From positions 991,181-1,055,180 of the forward strand of contig ML660213.1 of the NCBI GenBank assembly GCA_007570785.1: 64,000 nt of DNA, given 5' to 3'. The translations under genes and the position numbers were made by a program. Below are positions 11,430-23,044 of this stretch, in pieces; positions within the stretch are counted from its first letter, which is position 1; each line of letters begins with the position of its first letter. Source of the stretch: Antilocapra americana. Its lineage: Eukaryota; Chordata; Mammalia; Artiodactyla; Antilocapridae. The notes under the pieces are model-generated. The model did no database searches. It saw only the letters and a list, made by a program, of their open reading frames with translations, and was not told the origin of the DNA.

Positions 11430-14230
11430 ATTGCTTCAAAAGCTGCATTTCAGAATTTACAAAATAAGGGAACAAGATATTGGATCATAGGCTAGTAAAG
11501 AATATGGGCATTCTCCCATATTCTTTGTGGGAGGTGAGAATATGGGCTGAGGACAGTTTCATGAAGGAAGACTCAGATGGCCACTAACAGACTGTATTTA
11601 ATTCTCCCACATAGGTGTAGCTGTATTACAATTTCCATTTTATAAAAGAGACAGACACCAGCATTTAATATATAGTAAACACTAGCCAGGACTAGACTCT
11701 AAGCCTCAAACAACTGGTGTTACTTTATCATCATATTCATATCCACTAAAAGATATACAAAATTAATTAACATCTGCATATATGTTAATTGGTTATACAT
11801 ACTCATACATACAATAAAAGGGTTATTTTATTAGGGACACATGTAATGATGGCCAAGGTATAATACATAACAATAATAATATCTAACACAATAAACACAA
11901 GGGGTGTGTAAATAAAGTTGACATTAATGTTTAATTACATATTTTTTTAAAAATGGAAGTGTATCTCTTTTGGTTACCCTAAAGAGGCAGTTGTTCAAAA
12001 TGCAAAGCCAATACCTATATTAACATTATTAACACCTGATAGATAGATGCATTTTATCAGGTCACTGTAAAACTTCTGCTTTTCCTCTTTCGTTCTCTTT
12101 GAATTAATAACAATCTTAATCTGACTTCTCTAAGTCTGTATCTTTTTTGCTGTTATTGCTTCTTGCCCTCCCCTGTTTCTGTCTTGGCAGAGGATTCTTT
12201 AATTCACTATGCCCTTCTACTAATTAAGCTCAAGGCCGAAAACTTTGTTGACTCAAATTAGATGACAACTTAGCTTTGCATCCTCTCTAGCCATTGTGTC
12301 TTATATGATCCTGATATAATGACTTGCTGTTTGCATTTTAAGCATTTGCTTGCATTTAGATCTTAACACGTATACTTTGGTTTCTGTCTACAGAATCATT
12401 TCTTTGTTGTCATTATTATTTATTAGGCTCTGAAATTTCTCTCGAAATAAAATGAAATTAATGAAAACACCTTACAGATACATTTAAATATAAAATTGCT
12501 TGTCCTACATGTGGAAATCTTTCAGTATTCAACTTTTAAACACCAGAAATGCAATAGCCTAAAAATCCAGAAAGAATATTAAGTTGCTTTGAGGCTAAGA
12601 AGATTAAAATAAAAAGAATGGACTATAACTTTAAAAAGTGAATGATGGTGTTCTTTTCTTTGTTATTAACTCCATTGATCTACCTATTATACTGTTCTTC
12701 TAAGAAGTTGGTGAGGGGGAGAATGTCTGTGTAGCTATTTCGAAGATTAATAAAGCATGGCTTGTTATTTGTAATCAAGGTTTTTGCTGGCACTCAGATT
12801 CATTTCAATAGCTTGTACAATTCAGCAACCATGAGGGCTGCTAGCGGAATATTTAATAAAGAAGGTAAAATTCAGAATGCACTGTATTTTCCTTCTTCCT
12901 GACCACATAAATCGGATTAACCTGAGCAATTAAATATTTGCACAAAAGGAAGACAAGAATTCCTTGACAAGAAAGTTAAAGATTATGATAGTTGAAAGCT
13001 GAAGTGGTGACATGTGCGATTCGTTCAGGTGTTTTCATAAGGCAAACGCATTTAAGATACATTGCAAACAGGAGAACCGTGCAACTCCATGAAGATGAGA
13101 ACTTAAAATGCATAACACTAGCGTATAGGAAAAATATAATAAGAATAGACAAAATATACTTTATTTCTTGCTCTTCAAATTACATGATTTTAATTTTTTC
13201 CCCTAATAAAGCTGGAAGTAAATGTAATCACTGAATAAAACATGAGTTAAGAATCTAGTTTTAGAGACAGATATACTCATGAAAATTATCATTCTGCATC
13301 AGCTTTTCTGAAAATTTTATTTTTATTCTCAGGAATAAGCAAAATCTACAGATTGTAATGAAAAAAGAACTCCATTAAACTCGACTAGGCACTGCCTTCA
13401 TAGCACAGATACAAAAGTAAAACTTGGTTTGCTAAGCAATACGGTAGTCAGGGTAATTAGATTTTTTTTTAACTTCAGGATATATTTCATCTTGAAATCT
13501 TCTCTCTGAATTAGTATTTGAGCTTCTCCTGAATATAAATTATTCTGCTACTCCTTTTTATGGAGTATCAATTTATTTTGATCATAGCTGACTCTATCTG
13601 AACCCAAACCTGCAAAGACTGGTGATGATTTCAAAGATGTTTTTCAGAAAAGCTTTGTTAAAAACTGGAATGTCCTCTTTAAAACACTTCAATTTTTCCT
13701 AGTGATGAAAAATAACCAATGCAAAAACACCAATTTGAGTTTCTGGGTTTACTTATCTAATCAGTTAAAAACATAAATATTATTGGTGAACACAGCCTAC
13801 ATACTCCTTTTTGTAAGCATCTTAATTTTATCACCTAATCAATATTGTTTACCTTTTATTACCCCTCTTAAAATAACCTATTATAGCAAAAAAGGCATGC
13901 ATGAAGAATTCACAACCAAATACTAATAAAATGAAAGAGCATAGCTAAATGAAAGCTCCCATTACTGACCTAGATTTTGTATTAGGCATACCCAAATATC
14001 TATCATCCTGATAATTATTACTTAATATAATTAAAATTTGTCTTAAAGAATGTGGGCTATACGACTATAAGACAAGAAATTTGGTAATTTGAAGTGGTAT
14101 ATTAATTTAGTGAGTCCTGTTTAATTAATTCAACTTTTCTGCCACCTAACCACTTAAGAGGACCATTCTACCTTCTCTCAGAGTTCCACACCAGTGAAAA
14201 GCTAGTGGCACTCACTAAAGCTACTAAGCT
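11430..14230. other. Long single-copy stretch
   Basis: About 2.8 kb free of recognisable LINE, SINE or LTR sequence, unusual for this window. The part at 12690-13250 has little simple sequence and retains some CpGs. The 80 aa frame at 12992-13234 (+) lacks recognisable motifs. I see no splice-delimited exon that I would defend. It could hold conserved non-coding elements. Confidence 0.4.
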
Positions 14231-14437
14231 ACACACTAAACTGACTAGAATTGCCAATACAATGCAGTCTTCAGCATCCTCATTCATGCAAAAGGAGTGT
14301 TTTCCTGGTCATCTATAATACTGTTCTATATCTGCTTATCCATGTCCTACATAGTCTTGGCAGAAACACTGGAAAAATACAGAAGAGGCCTATCCAGTCC
14401 TCGAAAGTAAGGAGTGAACTTATATACACTACCATGT

Positions 14438-14787
14438 ATGAAATAGACAGCTAGTGGGAAGCTGCTGTCTAGCACACAGAGCTCAGCCTGGTGCTCTGTG
14501 ATGTTCTGTATGGGTGGCATAAAGGTGAGTGGAAAGGAGGCCCAAGAGGGAGAGCATATATGAATACTTATGGCTGATTTACACTGCTATACAGCAGAAA
14601 CTAACATAATGTCTTAAAGCAATTATACTCTAATCCCTGCGTTGGGAAGGGCATGGCAACCCACTCCAGTATTCTTGCCTGGAAAATTCCATGGACAGAA
14701 GAGCCTGGCAGGCTACTGTCCACAGGGTCACAAAGAACTGGACAAGACTGAGGCAACATGGCATGTACACATACTTCAGTTAAAAAT
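14438..14787 (+). mobile_element. L1 3' end interrupted by a SINE
   Basis: Sense L1 3' UTR ('gggaagctgctgtctagcac', 'ggaggcccaagagggagagc', 'acagcagaaactaacataat') up to about 14632. A Bov-tA fragment follows at about 14634-14768, then the short A-rich remainder of the L1 tail. Confidence 0.82.
14634..14768 (+). mobile_element. Bov-tA SINE, 3' part
   Basis: Lacks the tRNA head and starts at the 'ccctgcgttgggaagggcat' region. It contains 'ggcaacccactccagtattc' and ends at 'gactgaggcaacatggca'. It sits in the tail of an older L1. Confidence 0.85.
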
Positions 14788-14792
14788 GTAAA

Positions 14793-15224
14793 TTGGGATT
14801 ACTCATTATCAGAGAAATGCAAATCAAAACCACAATGAGGTACCACTTTACACCAGTCAGAATGGCTGCCATCCAAAAGTCTACAAGCAATAAATGCTGG
14901 AGAGGATGTGGAGAAAAGGGAACCCTCTTACACTGTGGGTGGGAATGCAAACTAGTACAGCCACTATGGAAAACAGTATGGAGGTTCCTTAAAAAGCTGC
15001 AAATAGACCTGCCATATGACCCAGCAATCCCACTGCTGGGCATATACACTGAGGAAACCAGAATTGAAAGAGCCACGTGTACCCCAATGTTCATCTCTGC
15101 ATTGTTTACAATAGCCAAGACATGGAAGCAACCTAGATGCCCATCAACTGACGAATGGATAAGAAAGCTGTGGTACATATACACAATGGAATATTACTCA
15201 GCATTAAAAAAAAAATTCATTTGA
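14793..15224 (+). pseudogene. L1 ORF2p C-terminal remnant
   Basis: Open frame of 143 codons corresponding to the C-terminal domain of L1 ORF2p. It keeps the cysteine/histidine cluster with spacing CX3CX7HX4C (C35, C39, H47, C52 counted from the first Met), then '[13 protein letters not shown]' and '[13 protein letters not shown]'. The endonuclease and reverse transcriptase domains are missing because the insertion is 5'-truncated. The first Met and the few residues at 14793-14798 come from flanking DNA. Not expected to make a functional protein. Confidence 0.88.
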
Positions 15225-15680
15225 ATCAGTTCTACTCAGGTGGATGGAACTGGAGCCTATTATCCAGAGTGAAGTAAGCCAGAATGAAAAACAACAATAC
15301 AGTATACTAATGCATATATATGGAATTTAGAAAGATGGTAACGAGAATCCTGCATGCAAGACAGCAAAAGAAACGCAGATGTATAGAACAGACACGTGGA
15401 CTCTGTGGAAGAGGGCAAGGGTGGGATGATATGGGAGAATGGCATTGAAACATGTTAATTATCATATGTGAAATCAATCGCCAGCCCAGGTTTGATGCTT
15501 GATACAAGGTGCTCAGGGCTGGTGCACCGGGATGACCCAGAGAGATGGAATTGGGAGGGACGTGGGAGGGGGGTTCTGGAAGGGGAACACATGTATACCC
15601 ATGGTGGATTCATGTCAATGTATGCCAAAACCAACACAATAATGTAAAGAAAATAAATAAATTAATTAAAAAAAAAAAAA
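14799..15680 (+). mobile_element. Young ruminant L1, 5'-truncated
   Basis: An 880 bp L1 copy covering the C-terminal end of ORF2, the 3' UTR and a poly(A) tail. The direct repeat 'gtaaattggga' at 14788-14798 and 'gtaaactggga' at 15681-15691 (10 of 11 identical) is the target-site duplication. It is one of the better-preserved L1 3' ends in the window and serves as a reference for the copies at 27.4, 35.1, 37.4 and 44.5 kb. Confidence 0.95.
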
Positions 15681-15754
15681 GTAAACTGGGAACAGACTGC
15701 AAAAAGTTAGTCAAGCCCAATAGATTGGTATGGTTTTGACTTCATTGTGAACAA

Positions 15755-15925
15755 GCTGTGTGACCTTACGCAACTTATATATCCTCTTTAGCCTTTAGTT
15801 TCCCCCCTGCCAAACAGAGGTAATACTAAGAGCCACATCATACATCATTATTCTGCAGAGCAAATGAGATAACGCATCTTACACAGAGGAGTGTTCAAAT
15901 GTCAGTGCTATGCAGTGATGGTGCT
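15755..15925 (+). mobile_element. MIR SINE fragment
   Basis: Diverged MIR core: 'tgtgaccttacgcaactta', then the 'agtttcccccctgcc' and 'gaggtaatactaagagcc' phrases and 'gcaaatgagataacg'. Ancient mammalian SINE, no tail preserved. Confidence 0.7.
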
Positions 15926-15929
15926 ACTT

Positions 15930-16790
15930 TCACCTAAAATCTAAGAGTATTGAAAAAGTATTTTTGCTTTACTACCTACCCCTTGATTATATGTTGTGTT
16001 TGTTGCAATATACTCTGGTATGGTTAACTTTTTGAGTCAACAAGGTAAGCATAATTCGTTTGTTGTTCATCAAGGAAGTATATTCTTACATCTATCTGTA
16101 ATAAGAAAATAGGGATCTTAAAAAGGAATGTATAACTATCAACATGACTTTTTCTTAGGTGGGAAAGGAAATCTCTAACTTCTTCTAGTATCTCCCCTTT
16201 GTATCAGATTTTGGGGGTCCTCTTGGTTATGTTTCTGGGGAAAATGGATAAACATATCCTCTTCCACTTGCAGGGAATCAGGAAACCAGGAAGGGAACAG
16301 AAACTGGATCTTAATTTTAAATCAGATTATTTCACTCTCCATTTTCTCTCCGTGCTATTTTTTTCATTATTGTCTAGCCTTTGTAAAACAATATATGGGT
16401 ATTCTAGAATAGGAATCAATCACGCCATGTGAAACCAAGTAAACTAGTGAGAGATCTCTTTCTCTGAAAGAGGAAATACAGGAGTTAGGAGTTAAGCATA
16501 ATCCAATCACCCTCCTGAATGAAGACTCTCTGTCCACTGCTAAAGTCAAGAGTCTGAAATTGGATTTTATGAAAGTTTGCAATACATTTGGAGAAAACTA
16601 TGTGACATTCACAGGCCAAAGTGACATTCACAGGCAGTACTATGATCAAACTGGTTTAAAAAGGAAACCTAAGCATTAGGCTCTAAGGAACTCCTGGTGC
16701 CTAGAAAGATTCTTGTTAATCAACTCTGTCAAGGTGCTGAGGAACCAGCGGCTCCTAACTTCTGATACTGAAATTTTCTTGTCAGAAGCA
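15930..16790. other. Single-copy DNA
   Basis: No feature recognised, except a short direct repeat 'gtgacattcacaggc' at about 16602 and 16621. Confidence 0.4.
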
Positions 16791-16792
16791 CT

Positions 16793-17256
16793 GTTGTTGC
16801 TATTGTTCAGTCACCAAGTCATGTCTGACTTGGACTGCAGTACATCAGGCATCCCTGTCCCTCACCAACTCCCAGAGTTTGCCTGAGTTCATGCCCATTA
16901 AATCACCGATGCCATCCAACCGTCTCATCCTCTGTCATCCCCTTCTCCTCTTGCCCTCAATTTTTCCCAGTGCTAGGGTCTTTTCCAATGAGTCAGCTGT
17001 TCACATCAGGTGGCTTGGAGCTTCAGCTCTAAGCTTCAGCATCAGTTCTTCCAAAGAGTATTAAGGGTTGATTTCCTTTAATTGAATGGTTTGATCGCCT
17101 TGCTTTCCAAGGGACTCTCAAGAGTCTTCTCCAGCACCACTGTTCAAAAGCATCAGATTCTTGGTGCTCTGCCCTCTTTATTCTCCAGCTTTCACATTTG
17201 TACATTATTACTGGAAAGACCATAGCCTTGACCACATGGTCTTTTGTTGACACTGA
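16793..17256 (-). mobile_element. BovB LINE 3' end
   Basis: Antisense of the last part of BovB ORF2 and the short 3' end. The 93 aa antisense frame at 17029-17310 contains 'VKAMVFPVIMYKCESW' and 'EQWCWRRLLRVPW', diagnostic of the BovB C-terminus. 5'-truncated. Confidence 0.93.
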
Positions 17257-17259
17257 GAA

Positions 17260-17774
17260 ACAGAAGAGGCCAAAGCTGCAGCAAAAATGTCCCAAAACAT
17301 TTTTGAGCACTTTATATCTAGTCCATACATTTGATTTTTACAAACATATTCAATGAAAATTAGCATAAAAACATAAAAATATAGGGTCTAAGATTTTCGT
17401 TCCATGTTCTATTTTAATGATCTGAGCTTTAGCAAGTGAACAGTGCCTTTTTTAACTTGTAAAATAATCCAACTCTTACCTGTGTCAGAAGAGGTTGTGA
17501 TATGAAAATTGAAGAGAACACTTTTTTCAAACACTTGAATCAGGGCTCTCAATATAAAACATCATCCAAGACATTTTTAATTTGCCCTCTTTATTAAAAC
17601 ATACTTAAATGAATATAAAAGTTGAAAAACAGAATAAATTTAATCTTCAGTGAAGCAAAGGAAGAAAAAGATCTCATACAATAACTCCAATAAATACTTG
17701 GAAATCTGGGTTTTAAGAGCTGATTTTACATTCTAAGTGCAAAAACATGAAAAGAAAGTCCTTACAATCATTAT
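17260..17774. other. Single-copy DNA
   Basis: Nothing recognised. Confidence 0.4.
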
Positions 17775-17784
17775 ATTCTTAAAA

Positions 17785-17993
17785 CTGTTGGTTGTTCAGT
17801 TGTGTTCAACTTTTTGTGACCCCATGAACTGTAGCCTGCCAGGTTCCTCTGTCCATGGAATTCTCCAGGCAAGAATATTGCAGGGGGTTGCCATTTCCTT
17901 CTCCAAGGGATCTTCACAACCCAGGGATTGAACCTGAGTCTCCTGCATTTCAGGCATATATTCTTTACCATCTGAGTCACCACGGAAGCCCAA
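17785..17993 (-). mobile_element. Bov-tA SINE, full length
   Basis: Antisense full-length copy with its head at the right. Exact 10 bp target duplication 'attcttaaaa' at 17775-17784 and 17994-18003. Confidence 0.95.
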
Positions 17994-19477
17994 ATTCTTA
18001 AAAGCCCTATCTATTTTTATTAGATGAAAAAACTAAAAACAAGAAGATGATCAATGAGAGAAGAAAATTTTTCTTGAAGAAGAATTCAATTCAATACAAT
18101 AAAATGATAGAGAAAGAAAAGCTGAAGCAAAGAATTTACTGACATGAAATATCTGGCAGAAGCAGACGATTTGGATGAAGGTTAAAAAACTGAAGACAAT
18201 TATGAGTTTACAAAACAGAATTTTCAAGTCTTGATATTAGCTATGGAGACTCCATGAGCACCAAAATCGAGATAAGACTTATTCCAAGTGAAAAAAAGAA
18301 ATGTATATAAAATATCTGACTTCTGACTCCATGGAGATTTGTTGCCACAAACAACTTTTCAAATGAACCGTGGGTATTATACATCCCTTCCCTAATAAAC
18401 ACACAAATACACTGTTATTGAGCAAATAACTAACCCCATTCAAATACAAGAAATAATCAGGAAAATAAAAGCATAAGACATTTTTTAAATTAAATAAATA
18501 AATTTAAAATAACTTCAACAAAAATATTACAACAGGAATTACTTAAGGATACTATAAAACATGATTAAGCTTAGTCATAAAAAATAAAAGGCAGCATTTC
18601 TATGAAGTCAGAAAGAGCTCAAATTAGAGATACAATAGCTCTAAAACAAAAGAAGGAAATTAAAAATGAGCAAGCAGAGTTCAGGGTAAAGTTGAAGATA
18701 ACAATAAAAAATATTATAGTGTTACGCCATAATTAATGTGTAAAAAATAAATATCATAAAACACAAAATGGCTAGACCTGAGAATTCACACAAAATTAAA
18801 TGTAAAAGGGCAAAGATATAAAAATGATTATAGAGTGGATCCTAGAAAGGCAGAAAATGAAGAGCAAACATCATAAAAAGCCAAGATCCTAAGAAGAACA
18901 ACAAAACACAAATGAAATTTGAAAAGACATAATAAACTCTGGGTGTTTTAGCTGCTAACTATCACAGGAATGTGTGATCCAAAGGGTTTTTTTTTTTTTA
19001 ATAAGGACATATTTTTATTACCGTGTAGCAGAAGAGCAGAAAATACTGAGGGGATCAAGGTAAGACACAGAAAACACCAAAACCTCCCACACTAAATCAC
19101 AAACTTTCTACAAGCATTTTTAAAAACTGAATCAAAGACATATATATCCCCATGACTCATATACACACACATAAGTATGTCCATTTCAAGTCTGGACCAA
19201 GTTATGATCAGCAACTGCTAAGCAAGCTAAACGCAGTACACACAAAGCTTGAGCAATTACTAGGGCTTGCTGACATAAAGTTGGAACTAAAGCCACCAGT
19301 GTGAAGTAAGAGCTATCATTTTCACAGCAAAGCTACAAGGTAAAAGCTAAGACATCATCAAGCAAACAAAAGCTGGAGGAATTTATTACCACTCAACATT
19401 CCTATAAAAAGGATGAAGGGAATATTTCATGTTGAAACAAAGAGACACTACACTACCTGAAAGCCATATGAAACATA

Positions 19478-19543
19478 ACATTCTCTAGTTAAGGTAAACA
19501 CAAAAACATGACATTCTCTAGTGAAGGTAAATACAAAAACAAA
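19478..19543. repeat. 33 bp tandem duplication
   Basis: Two adjacent 33 bp units, 19478-19510 and 19511-19543, each beginning 'acattctctag' and differing at about four or five positions. Confidence 0.75.
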
Positions 19544-19924
19544 TAAAAAGGAGCATTATTATGATTTTGATACATAACTCCATTCTTGATTCTTTAATAG
19601 GATTTAAAAGGCAAAAGCCAAAAAAGTAATTATAAATTTACGCTAATAGATTATACAATATGTAAAGATACAATCTGTAACACAAATGACATACACTGGA
19701 AAGGGGACTGAAAAGGAATAGCTTTTGTAGGGGATTGAAGCTAAACTGTTATCAGTTTAAACAGTTTGTTATTAATCTCTATGATAAACAGAAAGAAAAT
19801 ATTTATAGAATATACAAAAGAGTAAATGAGAATGAAATCAACATCTGCTAAAATAACAATCAAATAAACACAAAGGAAAGCAGTTAGGGAGGAAATAAAG
19901 AGATTTTTTAAAAAAAAAGATATA

Positions 19925-20185
19925 CGGCATTGAAACATGTAAATTATCATATGTGAAATCAATCTCCAGCCCAGGTTTGATGCTTCATACAGGGTGCTCG
20001 GGGCTGGTGCACCAGGATGACCCAGAGAGATGGAATTGGGAAGGAGATGGGAGTGGGGTTCTGGAAGGGGAACACATATATACCCACGGCAGATTCATGT
20101 CAATGTATGGCAAAACCAACATGATAATGTAAAGAAAAATAAATAAATATTTTTTTTAAAAAAGGATAAAAATAAATAAATAAAC
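19925..20185 (+). mobile_element. Young ruminant L1 3' UTR, severely truncated
   Basis: Only the last 260 bp of the ruminant L1 3' UTR ('ggcattgaaacatgtaaatt' to 'ggcaaaaccaaca') plus an A-rich tail. Flanked by 'aaagatata' at 19916-19924 and 20186-20194, a 9 bp target duplication. Inserted in the spacer of an older L1. Confidence 0.9.
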
Positions 20186-20317
20186 AAAGATATAAAACAA
20201 ATACCAAAATGGCAATAGTCGGTTCTTCTCTAACAGTTATTACTTTAAATGTAAATAGGTTCAACTCCCCAGGATCTAATTAATGTTGTCTATAAGTCAC
20301 ACATTTTAGATCTCAGA

Positions 20318-20516
20318 TCAGTTCAGTTGCTCAGTAATGTCTGACTCTTTGTAACCCCATGTACTGTAGCCCACCAGGCTTCCCTGTCCATGGGATTTTC
20401 CAGGCAGGAATACTGGAGTCAGTTGCCATTTCCTTCTGCAAAGGATCTTCCAGACACAGGGATCAAACACAAGTCTCCTACATTAGCAGGTGGGTTCTTT
20501 ACCACTAAGCCGTCAT
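20318..20516 (-). mobile_element. Bov-tA SINE, split by a BovB
   Basis: Antisense Bov-tA whose head is interrupted near its 5' end. The head resumes at 23036-23043 ('ggaagccc') after the BovB, so the SINE was present first. Confidence 0.85.
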
Positions 20517-23025
20517 CAACTTCGCTGATGAAGCTGAAGTTGAACAGTTCTATGAAGACCTACAAGATCTTTTAGAACTAACAACTTAAAAAGATGTGCT
20601 TTTCATTGTAGGGGACTGGAATGCGAAGCTAGGCAGTCAGGAAATACCTGGAGTAACCGGCAAATTTGGCCTTGGAGTACAGAATGAAGCAGGGCAAAGG
20701 CTAATAGAATTTTCCCAAGAGAATGCACTGGTGATAGCAAACACCCTCTTCCAACAACACAAGAGAAGACTCTACACATGGATATCACCAGATGGTCAAC
20801 ACCAAAATCAAACTGATTATATTCTTTGCAGCCAAAGATGGAAAAGCTCCATACAGTCAGCAAAAACAAGACTGAGAGCTGACTGTGGCTCAGATCATGA
20901 ACTCCTTGTTACCAAATTCAGACTCAAACTGAAGAAAGTAGGGAAAACCAGTAGACCATTCACGTATGACCTAAATCAAATCCCTTATGATTATACAGTG
21001 GAAGTGAGAAATAGATTTAAGGGATTAGATCTGATAGAGTGCCTGATGAACCATGGACAGATGTTTGTGACATTGTATAGGAGACAGGGATTAAGACCAT
21101 CCCCAAGAAAAAGAAATGCAAAAAAGCAAAATGGCTGTCTGAGGAGGCCTTACAAATAGCTGTGAAAAGAAGATAAGCAAAAAGTAAAGAAGAAAAGGAA
21201 AGATATTCCCATCTGAATGCAGAGTTCCAAAGAATAGCAAGGATAGATGAGAAAGCCTTCCTCAGGGATCAATGCAAAGAAATAGAGGAAAAAAACAGAA
21301 CGGGAAAGATTAGAGATCTCTCCAAGAAAATTAGACATACCAAGGGAATATTTCAAGCAAAAATGAGCTCTATAAAGGACAGATATGGTATGGACCTAAC
21401 AGAAGCAGAAGATATTAAGAAGAGGTGGCAAGAATACACAGAAGAACTGTAAAAAAATGATCTTCATGACCCAGATAATCACGATGGTGGGATCACTCAC
21501 CTAGAGCCAGATATCCTGGAGTGTGAAGTCAAGTGGGCCTTAGAAAGCATCACTACGAACAAAGCTAGTGGAGGTGATGGAATTCCAGTTGAGCTATTTC
21601 AAATCCTGAAAAATGATGCTGTGAAAGTGCTACACACTCAATATGCCAGAAAATTTGGAAAACTCAGCAATGGCCACAGGACTGGGAAAGTTCAGTTTTC
21701 ATTCCAATCCCAAAGAAAGGTAATGCCAAAGAATGCTCAAACTACCGCACAATTGCACTCATCTCACACAGTAGTAAAGTAATGCTCAAAATTCTCCAAG
21801 CCAGGCTTCAGCAATATGTGCACCATGAACTTCCAGATGTTCAAGCTGGCATTAGAAAAGGCAGAGGAATCAAAGATCAGATTTCCCACATTTGCTGGAT
21901 CATCAAAAAAGCAAAAGAATTCCAGAAAAACATCTATTTCTGCTTTATTGACTATGCCAAAGCCTTTGACTGAGTGGATCACAATAAACTGTGGAATTTT
22001 CTGAAAGAGATGGGAATACCAGATCATCTGACCTGTCTCTTGAGAAATCTGTATGCAGGTCAGGAAGCAACAGGTAGAATTAGACATGGAACAACAGGCT
22101 GGTTCCAAAGAGGAAAAGGATTACGTCAAAGCTGTATATTGTCACCCTGCTGATTTAATTTGTATGGAGAGTACATCATGAGAAACTCTGGGCTGGAAGA
22201 AGCAGAAGCTGGAATCAACATTGCCAGGAGAAATGTCAATAACCTCAGATATGCAGATGACATCACCGTTATGGCAGAAAGTAAAGAGGAACTAAAAAGC
22301 CTCTTGATGAAAGTGAAAGATGAGAGTGAAAAAGTTGGCTTAAAGTTCAACATTCAGAAAACTAAGATCATGGCATCTGGTCCCATCTCTTTATGGGAAA
22401 TAGATGCAGAAATCATGGACACAGTGTCAGATTTTATTTTTTGGGCTCCAAAATCACTGCAGATGGTGATTGCAGCCATGAAATTAAAAGCCGCTTACTC
22501 CTTGGAAGGAAAGTCATGACCAACCTAGATAGCATATTGAAAAGCAGAGACATTACTTTGTCAAGAATGGTCCATCTAGTCAAGGCTATGGCTTTTCCAG
22601 TAGTCATGCATGGATGTGGGAATTGGACAGTGAAGAAAGCTGGGTGCTGAAGAATTGATGCTTTCGAACTGTGGTGTTCGACAAGATTCTTGAAAGTCCC
22701 TTGGACTGCAAGAAGATCCAGCCTGTCCATCTTAAAGGAGATCCGTCCTGAGTGTACATTGGAAGGACCGATGTTGAAGCTGAAACTCCATTACTTTGGC
22801 CACCTCATGCAAAGAGTTGACTCATTGGAAAAGACCCTAATGCTGGGAAGGATTGGGGGCAGGAGGAGAAGGAGATGACAGAGGATGAGATGGTTGGATG
22901 GCATCACCGACTCGAACGTGGGTTTGGGTGGACACCAGGAGTTGGTGATGGACAGGGAGGCCTGGCATGCTGTGATTCATGGGGTCGCAAAGACTCGGAC
23001 ACGACTGAGCTACTGAACTGAACTG
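20517..23025 (+). mobile_element. BovB LINE, 2.5 kb, near-complete ORF2 region
   Basis: The largest continuous BovB here. It starts within the N-terminal endonuclease coding region and runs to the BovB 3' end ('gagctactgaactgaactga'). The 10 bp repeat 'aagccgtcat' (20507-20516) and 'aagccatcat' (23026-23035) is the target duplication, and it lies inside the head of a Bov-tA SINE. Frameshifts and stops are listed under the ORF remnant. 5'-truncated relative to a full BovB of about 3.2 kb. Confidence 0.95.
20596..22878 (+). pseudogene. BovB ORF2 remnant (endonuclease plus reverse transcriptase)
   Basis: The 187 aa first block (20596-21159) is the AP-type endonuclease: 'GDWNAKLG', 'YTWISPDG', 'QTDYI' and the catalytic 'GSDHELL' (Ser-Asp-His codons at 20890-20898). 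Near 21034-21040 a loss of four bases shifts the frame, so the end of this block is non-native. Further breaks include TAA at about 21449 and TGA at about 21971 in motif A ('FIDYAKAFD' then stop). The reverse transcriptase motif C 'YADD' is intact at 22250-22261 within a 119 aa block (22160-22519). The C-terminal part is spread over 22393-22878. Not capable of making an active enzyme; it is a fossil of the machinery that also moves Bov-tA. Confidence 0.92.
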
Positions 23026-23044
23026 AAGCCATCATGGAAGCCCA

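Larger units (their letters stand above)
18360..20315 (+). mobile_element. Old L1, ORF1/spacer to ORF2 start (tentative upstream limit)
   Basis: A-rich sense strand. The secure part is 20209-20280, which reads as the beginning of L1 ORF2 ('MAIVGSSL' followed by 'VITLNVNRFNSP'). The next bases resemble the 'YKSHILDL' part of the endonuclease domain. The sequence upstream to about 19440 looks like the ORF1-ORF2 spacer; 18360-19440 is assigned only by composition. It contains a tandem 33 bp duplication (19478-19543) and a younger L1 insert (19925-20185). It probably belongs to the same old L1 that resumes at 23045, with roughly 0.7 kb of endonuclease sequence lost between. Confidence 0.5.

Noticed and set aside
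20596..21159. 187 aa frame as a possible host nuclease gene
   Set aside because: All motifs and the flanking sequence match the BovB endonuclease; the frame ends after a four-base deletion and the element has a target duplication.
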